Below are positions 1 through 8,411 of a DNA stretch of 64,000 nt, in pieces (position 1 is the first letter of the stretch; every line of letters begins with the position of its first letter). This stretch comes from Phormidesmis priestleyi Ana (GTDB lineage Bacteria > Cyanobacteriota > Cyanobacteriia > Phormidesmidales > Phormidesmidaceae), in assembly GCA_001314865.1 (NCBI GenBank), contig LJZR01000006.1, forward strand, positions 1 to 64,000, given 5' to 3'. The position numbers were made by a program, and so were the translations under genes. The notes under the pieces were generated by a model that searched no databases, had not been told where the DNA came from, and saw nothing but the letters and a program-made list of their open reading frames with translations.

Positions 1-140
1 ATACATGGCTCTGGGCTTTGCCGCAGAGCTTTTTATTTGATGTGCTTATTGATACCTCTTTGCCAGCACTTTCTGTCCCGCATTAAGTTGGTACCCAATT
101 TTATCTTACCGAATATACGATTGAGATATTAGCGCTGAAA
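1..140. other. Leader of the defence-like operon; window edge
   Basis: There is no complete gene here. One frame is open from the window edge to a TGA at about 37-39 and could be the tail of an upstream gene, but it is too short to judge. The frame of the following DUF262 gene is open back to an in-frame TAA at 84-86. Its translation just before the ATG resembles the helix that normally precedes the DUF262 core, although no ordinary start codon exists there. Confidence 0.3.
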
Positions 141-1082
141 ATGTCTAATGGCGACTTTGAGGTTCCAGCGTATCAACGCGAATATACATGGGAGCCAGAG
201 AGAAAATCTCGATTTATTGAATCAGTTTTGATGGGATTGCCAATCCCCTTTGTATTTTTCTGGGAAAGCCCTGCTACTGGGAAGTTGGAAATCGTAGATG
301 GGTCGCAAAGACTTCGTACCATTGAAGAATTTGTCTTAGGAGATCTCGTTTTAGGCGAGTTGGGTGAGCTGTCCCTACTTTCAGGATTTAAATTCAGCGA
401 CCTTCTGGAATCGCGACAAAGAAAACTTAAAAACAAATCCATTCGTGGAGTGGTTCTTAATGAGCATACAGATGAACAATCTCGTTTTGATCTGTTTGAG
501 CGCATTAATACGGGAAGTAAGACTGCCAATAAAGCTGAAGTGCGGAGAGGAGCACTTGGCGGTGACTTCCTAGACCTAGTAATCGCATTGTCTAAAGATC
601 CTCTATTCATAAAGCTCGCCCCAGTAACCACAAAGAAGGAAAAAGAAAGGGAGAAAGAAGAGCTTATCACGCGGTTTTTCGCATACGGAGATGGGCTAGA
701 TGATTACAAAGATAATGTCTCAGCTTTTTTATACAATTATACGAAAAAGATGAATAAGCATTTCCTGAAGAATCCTGAAGACGTTGAAAAATATCGTCAG
801 AGATTTATATCCACCATGGAGTTTGTGTCACGAACTTTCCCGTGGGGATTTCGAAAATCAGCTACTGGGAGAACTTCGCCAAGAGCGCGATTTGAATCTA
901 TAGCCATTGGAAGTTACCTTGCAATGGAAGAAATGCCAAGCATCGCAAACAAATCGATTGCAGTAGAAGATTGGTTAAACAGCAAAGAATTCAGAGCTGT
1001 AACTGGGGCAGATGGCGCTAATGCTATAAAGCGTTTGAGAACACGTATCGATTTTGTTCGCGATCATTTGCTTAGAGGATAA
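141..1082 (+). CDS. DUF262 (GmrSD N-terminal-like) protein
   Basis: This 313-residue protein begins almost directly with the DUF262 core. It has the IP-x-x-QR-x-Y-x-W type motif (PAYQREYTW, residues 9-17), a variant of the DGQQR nucleotide-binding motif (DGSQR, 53-57), and the FERINTG segment. DUF262 is a ParB-like fold found in GmrSD, SspE and other anti-phage proteins. I see no C-terminal HNH (DUF1524) motif, so this looks like the DUF262 half alone. The stop lies one base before the start of the HEPN gene, so the two are co-transcribed. Base composition is AT-richer than in neighbouring host genes and there is no HIP1 site. There is no good ribosome binding site before ATG 141, and conserved-looking sequence continues upstream, so the true 5' end is uncertain. 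Confidence 0.8.
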   Translation: MSNGDFEVPAYQREYTWEPERKSRFIESVLMGLPIPFVFFWESPATGKLEIVDGSQRLRTIEEFVLGDLVLGELGELSLLSGFKFSDLLESRQRKLKNKSIRGVVLNEHTDEQSRFDLFERINTGSKTANKAEVRRGALGGDFLDLVIALSKDPLFIKLAPVTTKKEKEREKEELITRFFAYGDGLDDYKDNVSAFLYNYTKKMNKHFLKNPEDVEKYRQRFISTMEFVSRTFPWGFRKSATGRTSPRARFESIAIGSYLAMEEMPSIANKSIAVEDWLNSKEFRAVTGADGANAIKRLRTRIDFVRDHLLRG

Positions 1083-1083
1083 A

Positions 1084-1827
1084 ATGTACAGCTTTGTTCA
1101 ATCTTTTGAAGAACGATTAATAGAGATAGAGTCTTACTTGGAATTACTTGAGGCTTTAGAAAACCAAGTTCAAGAAGGTCTTCCTCAATTTGGAGGGGAT
1201 GGTTCAACAATAACTGTCCAACAACAAAGGATACTATACTCTAGTGTTTATCTTCAGCTTTACAACTTGGTGGAATCCACTGTAACGAAGTGCGTAGATT
1301 CAATTTCTGAGATTGTCACTTCTCAGAAATTTCGACCAAGCGATTTGTGTGATGAGCTAAGACAAGAGTGGGTTCGGGTAATCGCACAAACTCATGTTGA
1401 ACTGAATTATGAAAACCGCCTTCAATCAGCACTTGCATTATTCAATCATTTAGTTAAGTCACAACCAATATTAGAGTTTGAAGTCAAAAAAGGAGGTGGA
1501 GGAAACTGGGATGATCAAGCAATCTTCAAATTCAGCCAACGCTTAGGTTTATCATTGAAAATTAGTCCAGAAGCCCAGCAAGCGGTCAAAAGACCGTTTC
1601 GGAACGATATGGGCACCTTACTTTTAATAAAAGATTATCGAAACAAGTTAGCACATGGTAATATCTCATTTGCCGAATGCGGTGAAAACACAACGGTTAG
1701 CGATTTGAGACAACTCACATACTCCGTTTCTCTATATATGAGAGAAGTGGTTAATTGCTTTGAGTCGTTTATGAATAATCGTGAATTCTTATCTCCTGGC
1801 CTTAGGGCAGAGAGGATAATTGCATGA
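1084..1827 (+). CDS. HEPN nuclease-like protein, MAE_28990/MAE_18760 type
   Basis: This is a 247-residue, largely helical protein. Near the end it carries the HEPN ribonuclease signature R-x4-H (RNKLAH, residues 186-191) in a helix followed by HGN. The size, the N-terminal pattern and the neighbourhood (a DUF262 gene before it, a DNA methyltransferase after it) match the MAE_28990/MAE_18760 HEPN family described in toxin and restriction-modification contexts. HEPN proteins of this kind are expected to cut RNA. I chose ATG 1084 because AGAGGA lies just upstream; a TTG at 1054 would overlap DUF262 and is less likely. The stop overlaps the methyltransferase start (ATGA, 1824-1827). The family assignment is recognition, not a search. 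Confidence 0.75.
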   Translation: MYSFVQSFEERLIEIESYLELLEALENQVQEGLPQFGGDGSTITVQQQRILYSSVYLQLYNLVESTVTKCVDSISEIVTSQKFRPSDLCDELRQEWVRVIAQTHVELNYENRLQSALALFNHLVKSQPILEFEVKKGGGGNWDDQAIFKFSQRLGLSLKISPEAQQAVKRPFRNDMGTLLLIKDYRNKLAHGNISFAECGENTTVSDLRQLTYSVSLYMREVVNCFESFMNNREFLSPGLRAERIIA

Positions 1828-2945
1828 AGAGAATTTCTACTAGCAATACATCATGCAAGCAATCTCTTCCTGTTATTAACGATAATAATGAGATAATTAG
1901 TTGCATTGATTTATTTTGTGGCGCAGGAGGACTGACCCACGGGCTCAGGAAAGCAGGCATCAATGTAATAGCCGGTATAGACCTAGATCCGCAATGCCGT
2001 TTCCCTTACGAGACTAATAATCTTTCTACTTTCATTGAAAAAGATATTCATGAGGTTTCAGGGGCTGAGCTTATAAAGCTTTTTGAAAATGCAAAAGTAA
2101 AAATGCTTGCTGGATGTGCACCATGTCAACCTTTCTCTACTTACAGCCAACCTAACAGACAGAGTCGGAATGACAATAAGTGGGATCTAGTATCCAGCTT
2201 TGGGCGATTAGTAAAAGAGTCTAAGCCTGACCTCATAACGATGGAGAACGTTCCTCACCTTTTACGTCATGAAGTATTTAGAGAATTTCTGAAAACACTG
2301 AAACAGTATAATGTTTGGTATGAAGTAGTTAAATGTCAGCAATACGGTGTGCCACAAACAAGAAAACGATTGGTTCTCATTGCGTCTCTCCTTGGGGAAG
2401 TTAAGTTGCTGTCGCCAAATGAAGTAGAGAGTCGGCGTACAACAGTTCGGCAGGCTATATCGGATTTGCCTGCTATAGAAGCTGGACAGTGTGATAAGAA
2501 CGATCCTTTACATGTAGCTTCTTCTCTCAGCGAAATGAACCTTCGGCGTATTAGAGCCTCGAAACCCGGAGGGACTTGGGAAGACTGGGACAGCTCTCTA
2601 GTAGCTTCTTGTCACCGAAAAGGGTCAGGACAAACTTATAGAAGTGTTTATGGTCGAATGGAGTGGGATGCTCCAGCTCCGACTATAACCACTCAGTGTT
2701 TTGGGTTTGGCAATGGTCGTTTTGGGCATCCAGAACAAGACCGAGCCATTTCACTTAGAGAAGCGGCTATCCTTCAGACATTCCCCACAAGTTACAAGTT
2801 TCTAGATTCAGGAGAACGCGTTAAATTTAATATATTAGGGCGTCTAATTGGAAATGCAGTTCCTGTACGCTTAGGGGAAATTGTAGGTCGTAGTATAGTT
2901 GCACATCTACAAGAGTATGGTCTTCTGGATGAGAGCACCGAGTAA
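1824..2945 (+). CDS. DNA (cytosine-5-)-methyltransferase
   Basis: This complete 373-residue C5 methyltransferase shows the family motifs in order: motif I DLFCGAGGLTHG (29-40), motif IV APCQPFS with catalytic Cys101, motif VI MENVP (140-144), motif VIII QQYGVPQTRKRL, then a short target-recognition region, motif IX (RE-x4-LQTFP) and motif X (GRLIGNAVPV). It methylates cytosine in a specific DNA site that cannot be read from the sequence. It starts inside the HEPN stop codon with AGAGAGGA upstream, so all three genes form one operon. No DNA endonuclease partner is present, which suggests that the HEPN/DUF262 pair is the effector or that the enzyme marks self DNA for it. An ordinary solitary methylase remains possible. 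Confidence 0.95.
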   Translation: MKRISTSNTSCKQSLPVINDNNEIISCIDLFCGAGGLTHGLRKAGINVIAGIDLDPQCRFPYETNNLSTFIEKDIHEVSGAELIKLFENAKVKMLAGCAPCQPFSTYSQPNRQSRNDNKWDLVSSFGRLVKESKPDLITMENVPHLLRHEVFREFLKTLKQYNVWYEVVKCQQYGVPQTRKRLVLIASLLGEVKLLSPNEVESRRTTVRQAISDLPAIEAGQCDKNDPLHVASSLSEMNLRRIRASKPGGTWEDWDSSLVASCHRKGSGQTYRSVYGRMEWDAPAPTITTQCFGFGNGRFGHPEQDRAISLREAAILQTFPTSYKFLDSGERVKFNILGRLIGNAVPVRLGEIVGRSIVAHLQEYGLLDESTE

Positions 2946-3045
2946 ACTAAGAAAAACGCTTTTGATCGCGCCGAAGAAGAACGCAATAGCCTCATTTGCT
3001 GCCTCCGTCCAGAGTAGAAAAACCTGGAAACCCTTACCTGAGCCC

Positions 3046-3288
3046 CCACAAACCCGCCTCAATTTTTTCTCTGCCGAAGAGGCTATCATTGAACCCGTTG
3101 AATAGCAAAAGTAGCCCACCCAGACCAAAGCGCAAATCGCCGCCCAGTTCAAAGACAACATCACCCAGAAAAAACTTAACGCCATCTGCGAAAATCTCGA
3201 ACGCCTCGAATGGTTCGGCCTCCTCGTTTCCGAAACCAAAGACTCCATTACCTACTGGCACTACGCCGAATCTGCACAAGCTGCATAG
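3046..3288 (+). pseudogene. Decayed gene fragment, C-terminal part
   Basis: One frame gives a protein-like stretch ending at TAG 3286-3288 (about 3118-3288; it includes LNAICENLERLEWFGLLV and then ITYWHYAESAQAA). It is interrupted by in-frame stops at 3103-3105 and 3112-3114, and protein-like sequence continues upstream of them. The C-rich third positions differ from the AT-rich methyltransferase before it. It looks like the winged-helix-like tail of a broken gene. I do not recognise the family. It marks the right edge of the acquired island. Confidence 0.45.
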
Positions 3289-3339
3289 CTTCCATCCTCA
3301 CTCTATTCACAATAGTCATTTACCTTTTAAAAATCGTTT

Positions 3340-3828
3340 CTAGGAGTCTACCTGCCAGAAGTCTTTATGAACAGCCGACACTTCTGCCTGCACTTCTGGA
3401 ACAGGGCCTATAACAACAATCTCTTTTTGCCCACAAGCAAACACACTGCGACAGGGTAGGTCTAGCGTCGGATTCCCAGGATGATTGCCCGTGAGTGCTA
3501 ACAGCTGCTTTTCTGAGATGCCATAGGTAACTCTTCCAATATTTGCCCAGTACTGAGTCGCTGCACACATCGCGCAGGGCTCGACAGTTGTATAAAGCGT
3601 ACAGTTCCACAGATAGCTAGCACTAAAGTTAGTCACCGCCGTGCGAATTAAAGTCGATTCGGCATGGTTAACAGCATCCACATTGCCTTGGCTAAGGAGA
3701 ACTGTTTCATCATCCGGAGCGACTAAAATGGCGCCAAAAGGATGATGCCCTAACGATTGAGCGCGGATAGCAATTTCATTAGCCTGCCGAAGATGGCAGA
3801 TGGCTTGAGGTGAAATCGGCTCAGTCAT
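3340..3828 (-). CDS. Nucleoside/guanine deaminase family protein
   Basis: This zinc-dependent cytidine-deaminase-fold protein of about 162 residues has the catalytic HAE motif (NHAEST) followed about 30 residues later by PCAMC, with the two zinc cysteines. An N-terminal HPFGAILVAPDD strand is typical of the guanine deaminase/TadA-like branch. It probably deaminates a free base or nucleoside. The C-terminal part (NPTLDLPCRSVFA) resembles single-domain nucleoside deaminases more than the tRNA-specific TadA. I chose ATG 3828; a GTG 12 bases upstream is an alternative. It stands alone, facing away from the island. Substrate is not determinable here. Confidence 0.8.
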   Translation of the reverse strand: MTEPISPQAICHLRQANEIAIRAQSLGHHPFGAILVAPDDETVLLSQGNVDAVNHAESTLIRTAVTNFSASYLWNCTLYTTVEPCAMCAATQYWANIGRVTYGISEKQLLALTGNHPGNPTLDLPCRSVFACGQKEIVVIGPVPEVQAEVSAVHKDFWQVDS

Positions 3829-3949
3829 AGTATTAAGCACTCAGCAAGCAGTCTAAAACACCTCATCCAGATATTGACTACTGATTCAGCGCGATCGCCC
3901 TCTTCCGCCATCGCAGCCTAATCAGAATCACCAAAATAGTCTTTAATCC

Positions 3950-5311
3950 CTACAGAGTTAAAGACTGCACATTGTTCTCAATCAAATCACACAGGTCTTT
4001 CAAAAAGGCCGCGCCATCAGCACCGTAAATAATGCGGTGGTCACTGGTCATATTCACCTGCATTTGCTTACGCACACCCATCATGCCATCAGGCGTAGCG
4101 ACCACCTTATTCATCGCCCCCCCAATCGCCAAAATAGATCCCTGACCCGGCGGCAAAATCGCATCAAAGCTATCCACCCCAAACATCCCCAGGTTAGAAA
4201 GCGTAAACGTACCGCTGTTATATTCTTCAGGCGAAAGCTGCTTAGATCGCGACCGAGTCACCAAATCTTTCCAAGTGCGAGAAAGCGAATAAATATCCAT
4301 TTGATCCGCCCCGCGCAGCACAGGCGTAATGAGGCCGCCATCTGGCATGGCGACAGCAACGGCAATATTAATACTGCTGCTGTACTGAATGCCCGTAGGC
4401 GCAAAGCTCGCATTCACAACCGGATGCTTTTTCAGCGTCACGGCAACTGCCTTGGCCAGCAGCGCCGTCATCGTCACGCCCTTGGGTTTTATCTGGCTGT
4501 ACAGCTTATCTAGCTCATTGGTAGTAATGGTGTAGCCCACACGGAACACAGGCACCGAAAGGCTCGCGTCCATATTGCGAACCACAGCCTGCTGAAGCGT
4601 ATTAAAGGCCACTAGCTCACCCGGCGCAGCTGAAGCGGGCGCAGGCACAGCAGAAGCGCGTGAAGCACCCGGCACCACAGGTACAGCGGCAGATGCAGCG
4701 GCAGGTGCAGCAGACATCGACTGAGCCGGTGCGGATGCTCTGCCCGCCGCGCTTTCAACATCTTGCGCAACAATGCGACCATGAGGGCCAGAGCCTTGCA
4801 GACCGTTAAGGTCTACCTTTAGCTCCTTCGCAAGTTTGCGAGCACGCGGCGAAACCACGACTCGACCAGAGTTTGACGCGCTGCGAGTCGGGGCGGCGGC
4901 AGTATCTTGAACGGTCGCTTGAACGGTCGCTTGAGCGGTCTGGGCGACAGTTGCGATCGCCTCAGAGGTTTTGGCCGCAGCAGGTTCGGGCGAAGCAGCT
5001 TTAGCCGTGGTCGCCGCTGCACCATTGCGGTTAAGACCCGCAGCCTTTTGCTTGGCCTCTTCTATTTCGGCTTCGGTATCGGCTAAGAAGGCGATCGCAT
5101 CATTCACCTGAGCCATCTCCCCGGCCTCAGTGACAATCACCGCCAAATAGCCCTCATAAAAGGACTCCACATCCATATCGGCCTTGTCAGATTCAACGAC
5201 GACAACGGTTTCGCCTTTTTCAACCTTGTCACCAGCGGACTTGGCCCAAGAGACAATTTTTCCCTCAGTCATCGTAGAACTGAGTGCAGGCATGAATACT
5301 TCGCGGATCAT
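3950..5311 (-). CDS. pdhC: Pyruvate dehydrogenase E2, dihydrolipoamide acetyltransferase
   Basis: This is the acyltransferase core of the pyruvate dehydrogenase complex, passing acetyl groups from lipoate to CoA. Residues 1-78 form one lipoyl domain with the lipoylated lysine in ESDKADMDV (Lys43). An Ala/Pro/Thr-rich linker follows. The E3-binding domain is at about 151-187 (SPRARKLAKELKVDLNGL). A second Ala/Pro linker precedes the catalytic domain (about 232-453). The active-site block reads DHRIIYGADG: His425 is present and the usual Asp of HxxxDG is Tyr, as I recall for cyanobacterial and plastid E2 proteins. At 453 residues with a single lipoyl domain, the size is normal for cyanobacteria. 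Confidence 0.93.
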   Translation of the reverse strand: MIREVFMPALSSTMTEGKIVSWAKSAGDKVEKGETVVVVESDKADMDVESFYEGYLAVIVTEAGEMAQVNDAIAFLADTEAEIEEAKQKAAGLNRNGAAATTAKAASPEPAAAKTSEAIATVAQTAQATVQATVQDTAAAPTRSASNSGRVVVSPRARKLAKELKVDLNGLQGSGPHGRIVAQDVESAAGRASAPAQSMSAAPAAASAAVPVVPGASRASAVPAPASAAPGELVAFNTLQQAVVRNMDASLSVPVFRVGYTITTNELDKLYSQIKPKGVTMTALLAKAVAVTLKKHPVVNASFAPTGIQYSSSINIAVAVAMPDGGLITPVLRGADQMDIYSLSRTWKDLVTRSRSKQLSPEEYNSGTFTLSNLGMFGVDSFDAILPPGQGSILAIGGAMNKVVATPDGMMGVRKQMQVNMTSDHRIIYGADGAAFLKDLCDLIENNVQSLTL

Positions 5312-5515
5312 GGATGGGTGTTGTTGACAGTAAGTGAATGAGGGCTGAGCGGCTTCAAACTTAGCAGCTCCGAATCAAATAGGGAGTCCATAGGTAGAAT
5401 CGCTAGCGCCTAATTGTATCCCGTTGTGGGAACACACAGAACATATCGAATCCCACAGAATCGCCCGATCAATTGCGCAATTGCCCTTTCAATTGCCCTT
5501 CTCTTAGGGCCTTCT

Positions 5516-5965
5516 TTACAGTTCGCCGCGAATATCTTCTACGATGCCGTCGCGCAGCAAAACTTCAACCTGCATTTTTCTAATCATGTGATCACCCAGG
5601 GCCACATTAAAAAAGCCGTCAATCTGCCCCTGACTCACTTCTTTGCCTAGCTCTAGGGTTTGCACCTGCTGAAGCTGTTGAAGCAGCTGATTCTTTTGCT
5701 GAAGCAGCTGGCTTTTGTCCTGATTAAGCTTGTTTTGAACGCTGCTAATTTGCTGATTGACCGCAGCATCAGCGGGGTTAGCGCCCTGCTTTTGCATTTC
5801 GGTTAAAATGCGCTGGCTCTGCATTTCTAACTGCTGCAAACGACCGTCAATTTGGTTGAGCTGGCTCTGTAATTGCTTTTGAGCTTCGTCCTTCCACAGC
5901 GGCGTCACCACTGCTTTGATATTGACGACACGCTTAAGCAGTAGCTGAGAGGGGGAAACATCCAT
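5516..5965 (-). CDS. YlqD family protein
   Basis: This 149-residue protein matches the YlqD family found in Firmicutes and cyanobacteria; its function is unknown. The N-terminus (LLLKRVVNIKAVVTPLWKDEAQ) and C-terminal strand region (VEVLLRDGIVEDIRGEL) flank a long Gln-rich coiled coil (residues about 30-105). No signal peptide or membrane segment is seen. It is transcribed in the same direction as the E2 gene but separated from it by about 200 bp containing no obvious feature, so co-transcription is uncertain. Confidence 0.8.
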   Translation of the reverse strand: MDVSPSQLLLKRVVNIKAVVTPLWKDEAQKQLQSQLNQIDGRLQQLEMQSQRILTEMQKQGANPADAAVNQQISSVQNKLNQDKSQLLQQKNQLLQQLQQVQTLELGKEVSQGQIDGFFNVALGDHMIRKMQVEVLLRDGIVEDIRGEL

Positions 5966-6040
5966 GGCAAAGTAAATAAAATAAACAACTAAATAATCAG
6001 CGAAAAAAGCGCACAGGGAAAAAAGCGCACTCAGTCAAAC

Positions 6041-6141
6041 TGATTGGGGCCATCTGATTGGGGCCATCTGATTCGAGTCATCTGATTCGAGTCATCTGAT
6101 TCGAGTCATCTGATTCGAGTCATCTGATTCGAGTCATCTGA
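6041..6141. repeat. 14-bp tandem repeat array
   Basis: About seven copies of a 14-bp unit (CATCTGATTCGAGT, with CATCTGATTGGGGC variants in the first copies) lie between YlqD and the acyl synthetase. The last five copies are identical, which implies recent slippage. No spacers are present, so this is not a CRISPR. Confidence 0.9.
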
Positions 6142-6278
6142 GGCAAACTGTGAACTCAAGCAATAGCGATCGCGACAATCGGGATCTTTATTCTCTCATA
6201 TCAACTTTTCTCTATCAGCTTCACAGCATTGTGCCCATCCATTCAAACGGGCACGCACCCCTAAGCAAGCATTTGGCA

Positions 6279-8195
6279 TCAAATAAATAAAGCATCAATG
6301 GTTTCTTGGTAGCGATCGCGCACTTTATTCCGTTTTACCTTCAGCGTTTGGGTTAGCAAGCCATTTTCTACCGTAAAAGGCTCCGAAAGCAACTTAAACG
6401 GCCCAATTCTATCATCTGCGCGGTAACCCGGTCGGTTAGCAACCTCTCGCTTTAACTCCTGCTTAATCAAAGTCTGCACGGCATCACTTTCTAACGCGGG
6501 CGCAATGCCTTTGCTGGCGGCCCACTTTTCCAACGCCTCTTGATTCGGCACAATCAACGCCCCTAGCATTTTTTGGTCTTGCCCTAGCAGCATAATTTGA
6601 TCAATATAAGGACTGCGCAGACAGGCATTCTCAATCGGCGTCGGTTCAATATTTTCGCCATTGGTGAGCACAATGGTGTCTTTTGCTCGCCCGGTAATAA
6701 TCAAATCGCCCTGCGGCGTCATACGGCCTAAGTCGCCGGTATCTAGCCAACCTTCCGGATCAACAGCCTTTGCAGTCGCCTCTGGATTTTTGTAATATCC
6801 CTGCATAATTTGCGGGCCGCGCAGCAGTACCAAACCGGCTTGGCCAACTGGCACGGGTTTGCGCGTTTCCAAATCGACAATCAGCGTTTCTACACCCGGC
6901 ACGGGTTGGCCGTCTGCGCCGCGCAGATTGCGCCAGGGCCTGCGCACATGGGTAATGGGAGAGGTTTCAGTCAGGCCATAGCCGCCCAAAATAGGAATGC
7001 CAGCCAGCTCGTAAAAATCTTCTAGGTGATCAGCAATCGATCCGCCGCCGCTGACTAGGTAGTCTACCTGGCCGCCCATAGCCTGACGCACCTTGGCATA
7101 TACAATGCGATCGCCCAGCTGATGCAGCGGCCATAGATAGATCATTTGCAGCGCCGCTATCAGCTTTTGCCCCGGCGAACTCGTCAGCTGCCCCAAATCT
7201 AACCCGGCTAAAATCCGTCTGGCCTTAATATATTGATGGCTTCGCGCTAAAAAGAAGTTCACCAGCTTTTGCTTACCGGCTGGCTGCTCTCTAAACTGCT
7301 TTTGCACCCCCTCATAAATAGACTCCCAAAGCCGGGGAACCGCCACCATATATTGAGGACTGTGCTCTTTAAAGTCTTTTTTAACCGAGCGAATGTTGGT
7401 GTAAATTTGCGTGACGCCCTGCGAGAGCGTGAAATACTCAAACGAGCGTTCGTAAGAATGCCAAATCGGCAAGATGCTCATCACCTTTTTGCCGGGGCCG
7501 ACACTCACAACGCTACTCGCCCCGGCAATTTGTGAGAGCAAATTACTGTGGCTGAGCATCACTCCCTTAGGCATACCCGAGGTGCCCGAGGTATACATCA
7601 AAGTCGCCGTATCGCTGACCTCATGCGCTACCGGCTTAAGTTCACCTGCGCGATCGCCCAATGCCATCAGCTCCGAAAAGTTCATCACCTGCGCGCCGCC
7701 CAGGTCTTGGCTCACTTGGGTCGGTTCATCGGTGAGTAAAATCACAAAACGCAGACCAGCCGAACTCAAATCATTGGCAAACTTTTCTAGCGTGGCCAAG
7801 TCTTGCACCACCAGCCCAATGCTGTCGCTGTTATCTAAAATAAACAGCAGTTCGTCTTTGTCGGCGCTCGCACCGCGCACCGCATCAATGGCGCCAGCCG
7901 TCATAATGCCTTGGTCGGCCACCATCCAGCGCGGACGGTTTTCAGAAAACAGGGCGATCGCTTCCTTGGGCTGCACACCCAGCGCCTGCAATCCACTGGC
8001 AAACTGCGCAATGGCAGCGGCTAGCTCACTATAGGTATATTTGGTCTCTGGGCTGCTGTGCGGATCGTACAGCGCCAAACAATCACCATAGCGCTCTGCC
8101 ACCGTCGCCCATATTTCAGGAATCGCCGAGACTTGGTCATACCGAATTGACCTAGCCCAGTTATTTTTCTCTTGCTCGTGCAGTGCCGCCGTCAT
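6279..8195 (-). CDS. aas: Long-chain acyl-ACP/acyl-CoA synthetase
   Basis: This 638-residue ANL-superfamily adenylate-forming enzyme activates free fatty acids with ATP and loads them on ACP or CoA. The P-loop-like signature YTSGTSGMPKGVMLSH lies around residue 205. The GYGLTETSP motif and the YKNPEATAKAVDPEGWLDTG hinge region follow, ending with the catalytic lysine region (QTLKVKRNKVRDRY). Cyanobacteria usually have one such enzyme, Aas, which recycles membrane-lipid fatty acids, hence the symbol; ACP versus CoA specificity cannot be read from the sequence. No membrane segment is evident. The gene stands alone and is divergent from the desaturase-SDR gene. Confidence 0.85.
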   Translation of the reverse strand: MTAALHEQEKNNWARSIRYDQVSAIPEIWATVAERYGDCLALYDPHSSPETKYTYSELAAAIAQFASGLQALGVQPKEAIALFSENRPRWMVADQGIMTAGAIDAVRGASADKDELLFILDNSDSIGLVVQDLATLEKFANDLSSAGLRFVILLTDEPTQVSQDLGGAQVMNFSELMALGDRAGELKPVAHEVSDTATLMYTSGTSGMPKGVMLSHSNLLSQIAGASSVVSVGPGKKVMSILPIWHSYERSFEYFTLSQGVTQIYTNIRSVKKDFKEHSPQYMVAVPRLWESIYEGVQKQFREQPAGKQKLVNFFLARSHQYIKARRILAGLDLGQLTSSPGQKLIAALQMIYLWPLHQLGDRIVYAKVRQAMGGQVDYLVSGGGSIADHLEDFYELAGIPILGGYGLTETSPITHVRRPWRNLRGADGQPVPGVETLIVDLETRKPVPVGQAGLVLLRGPQIMQGYYKNPEATAKAVDPEGWLDTGDLGRMTPQGDLIITGRAKDTIVLTNGENIEPTPIENACLRSPYIDQIMLLGQDQKMLGALIVPNQEALEKWAASKGIAPALESDAVQTLIKQELKREVANRPGYRADDRIGPFKLLSEPFTVENGLLTQTLKVKRNKVRDRYQETIDALFI

Positions 8196-8411
8196 GATGA
8201 ATACCCAGATATTTATTTTTGTGGTCTATTTTTGTGATCTATCTTGAGAGGTAGATTGCCCGTAACCAAGCAAAAATACTTGATAAAAAGAATACCCGGA
8301 TTTCCTCCTTCTGGCATAGCTTTGTTGCCACTAGCGACCTCGAAGCTTTTGAGCATTCCGGGTTTACCATGAGGGTAGAGATTTATGAAGCCCTACCTTT
8401 AACGTTTTTTT

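Noticed and set aside
4037-4513. Long antisense ORF inside the E2 gene
   Set aside because: It is opposite to a clearly conserved coding region; it is a shadow frame. The same applies to long antisense frames in pixL, aas and the DUF4114 repeat.
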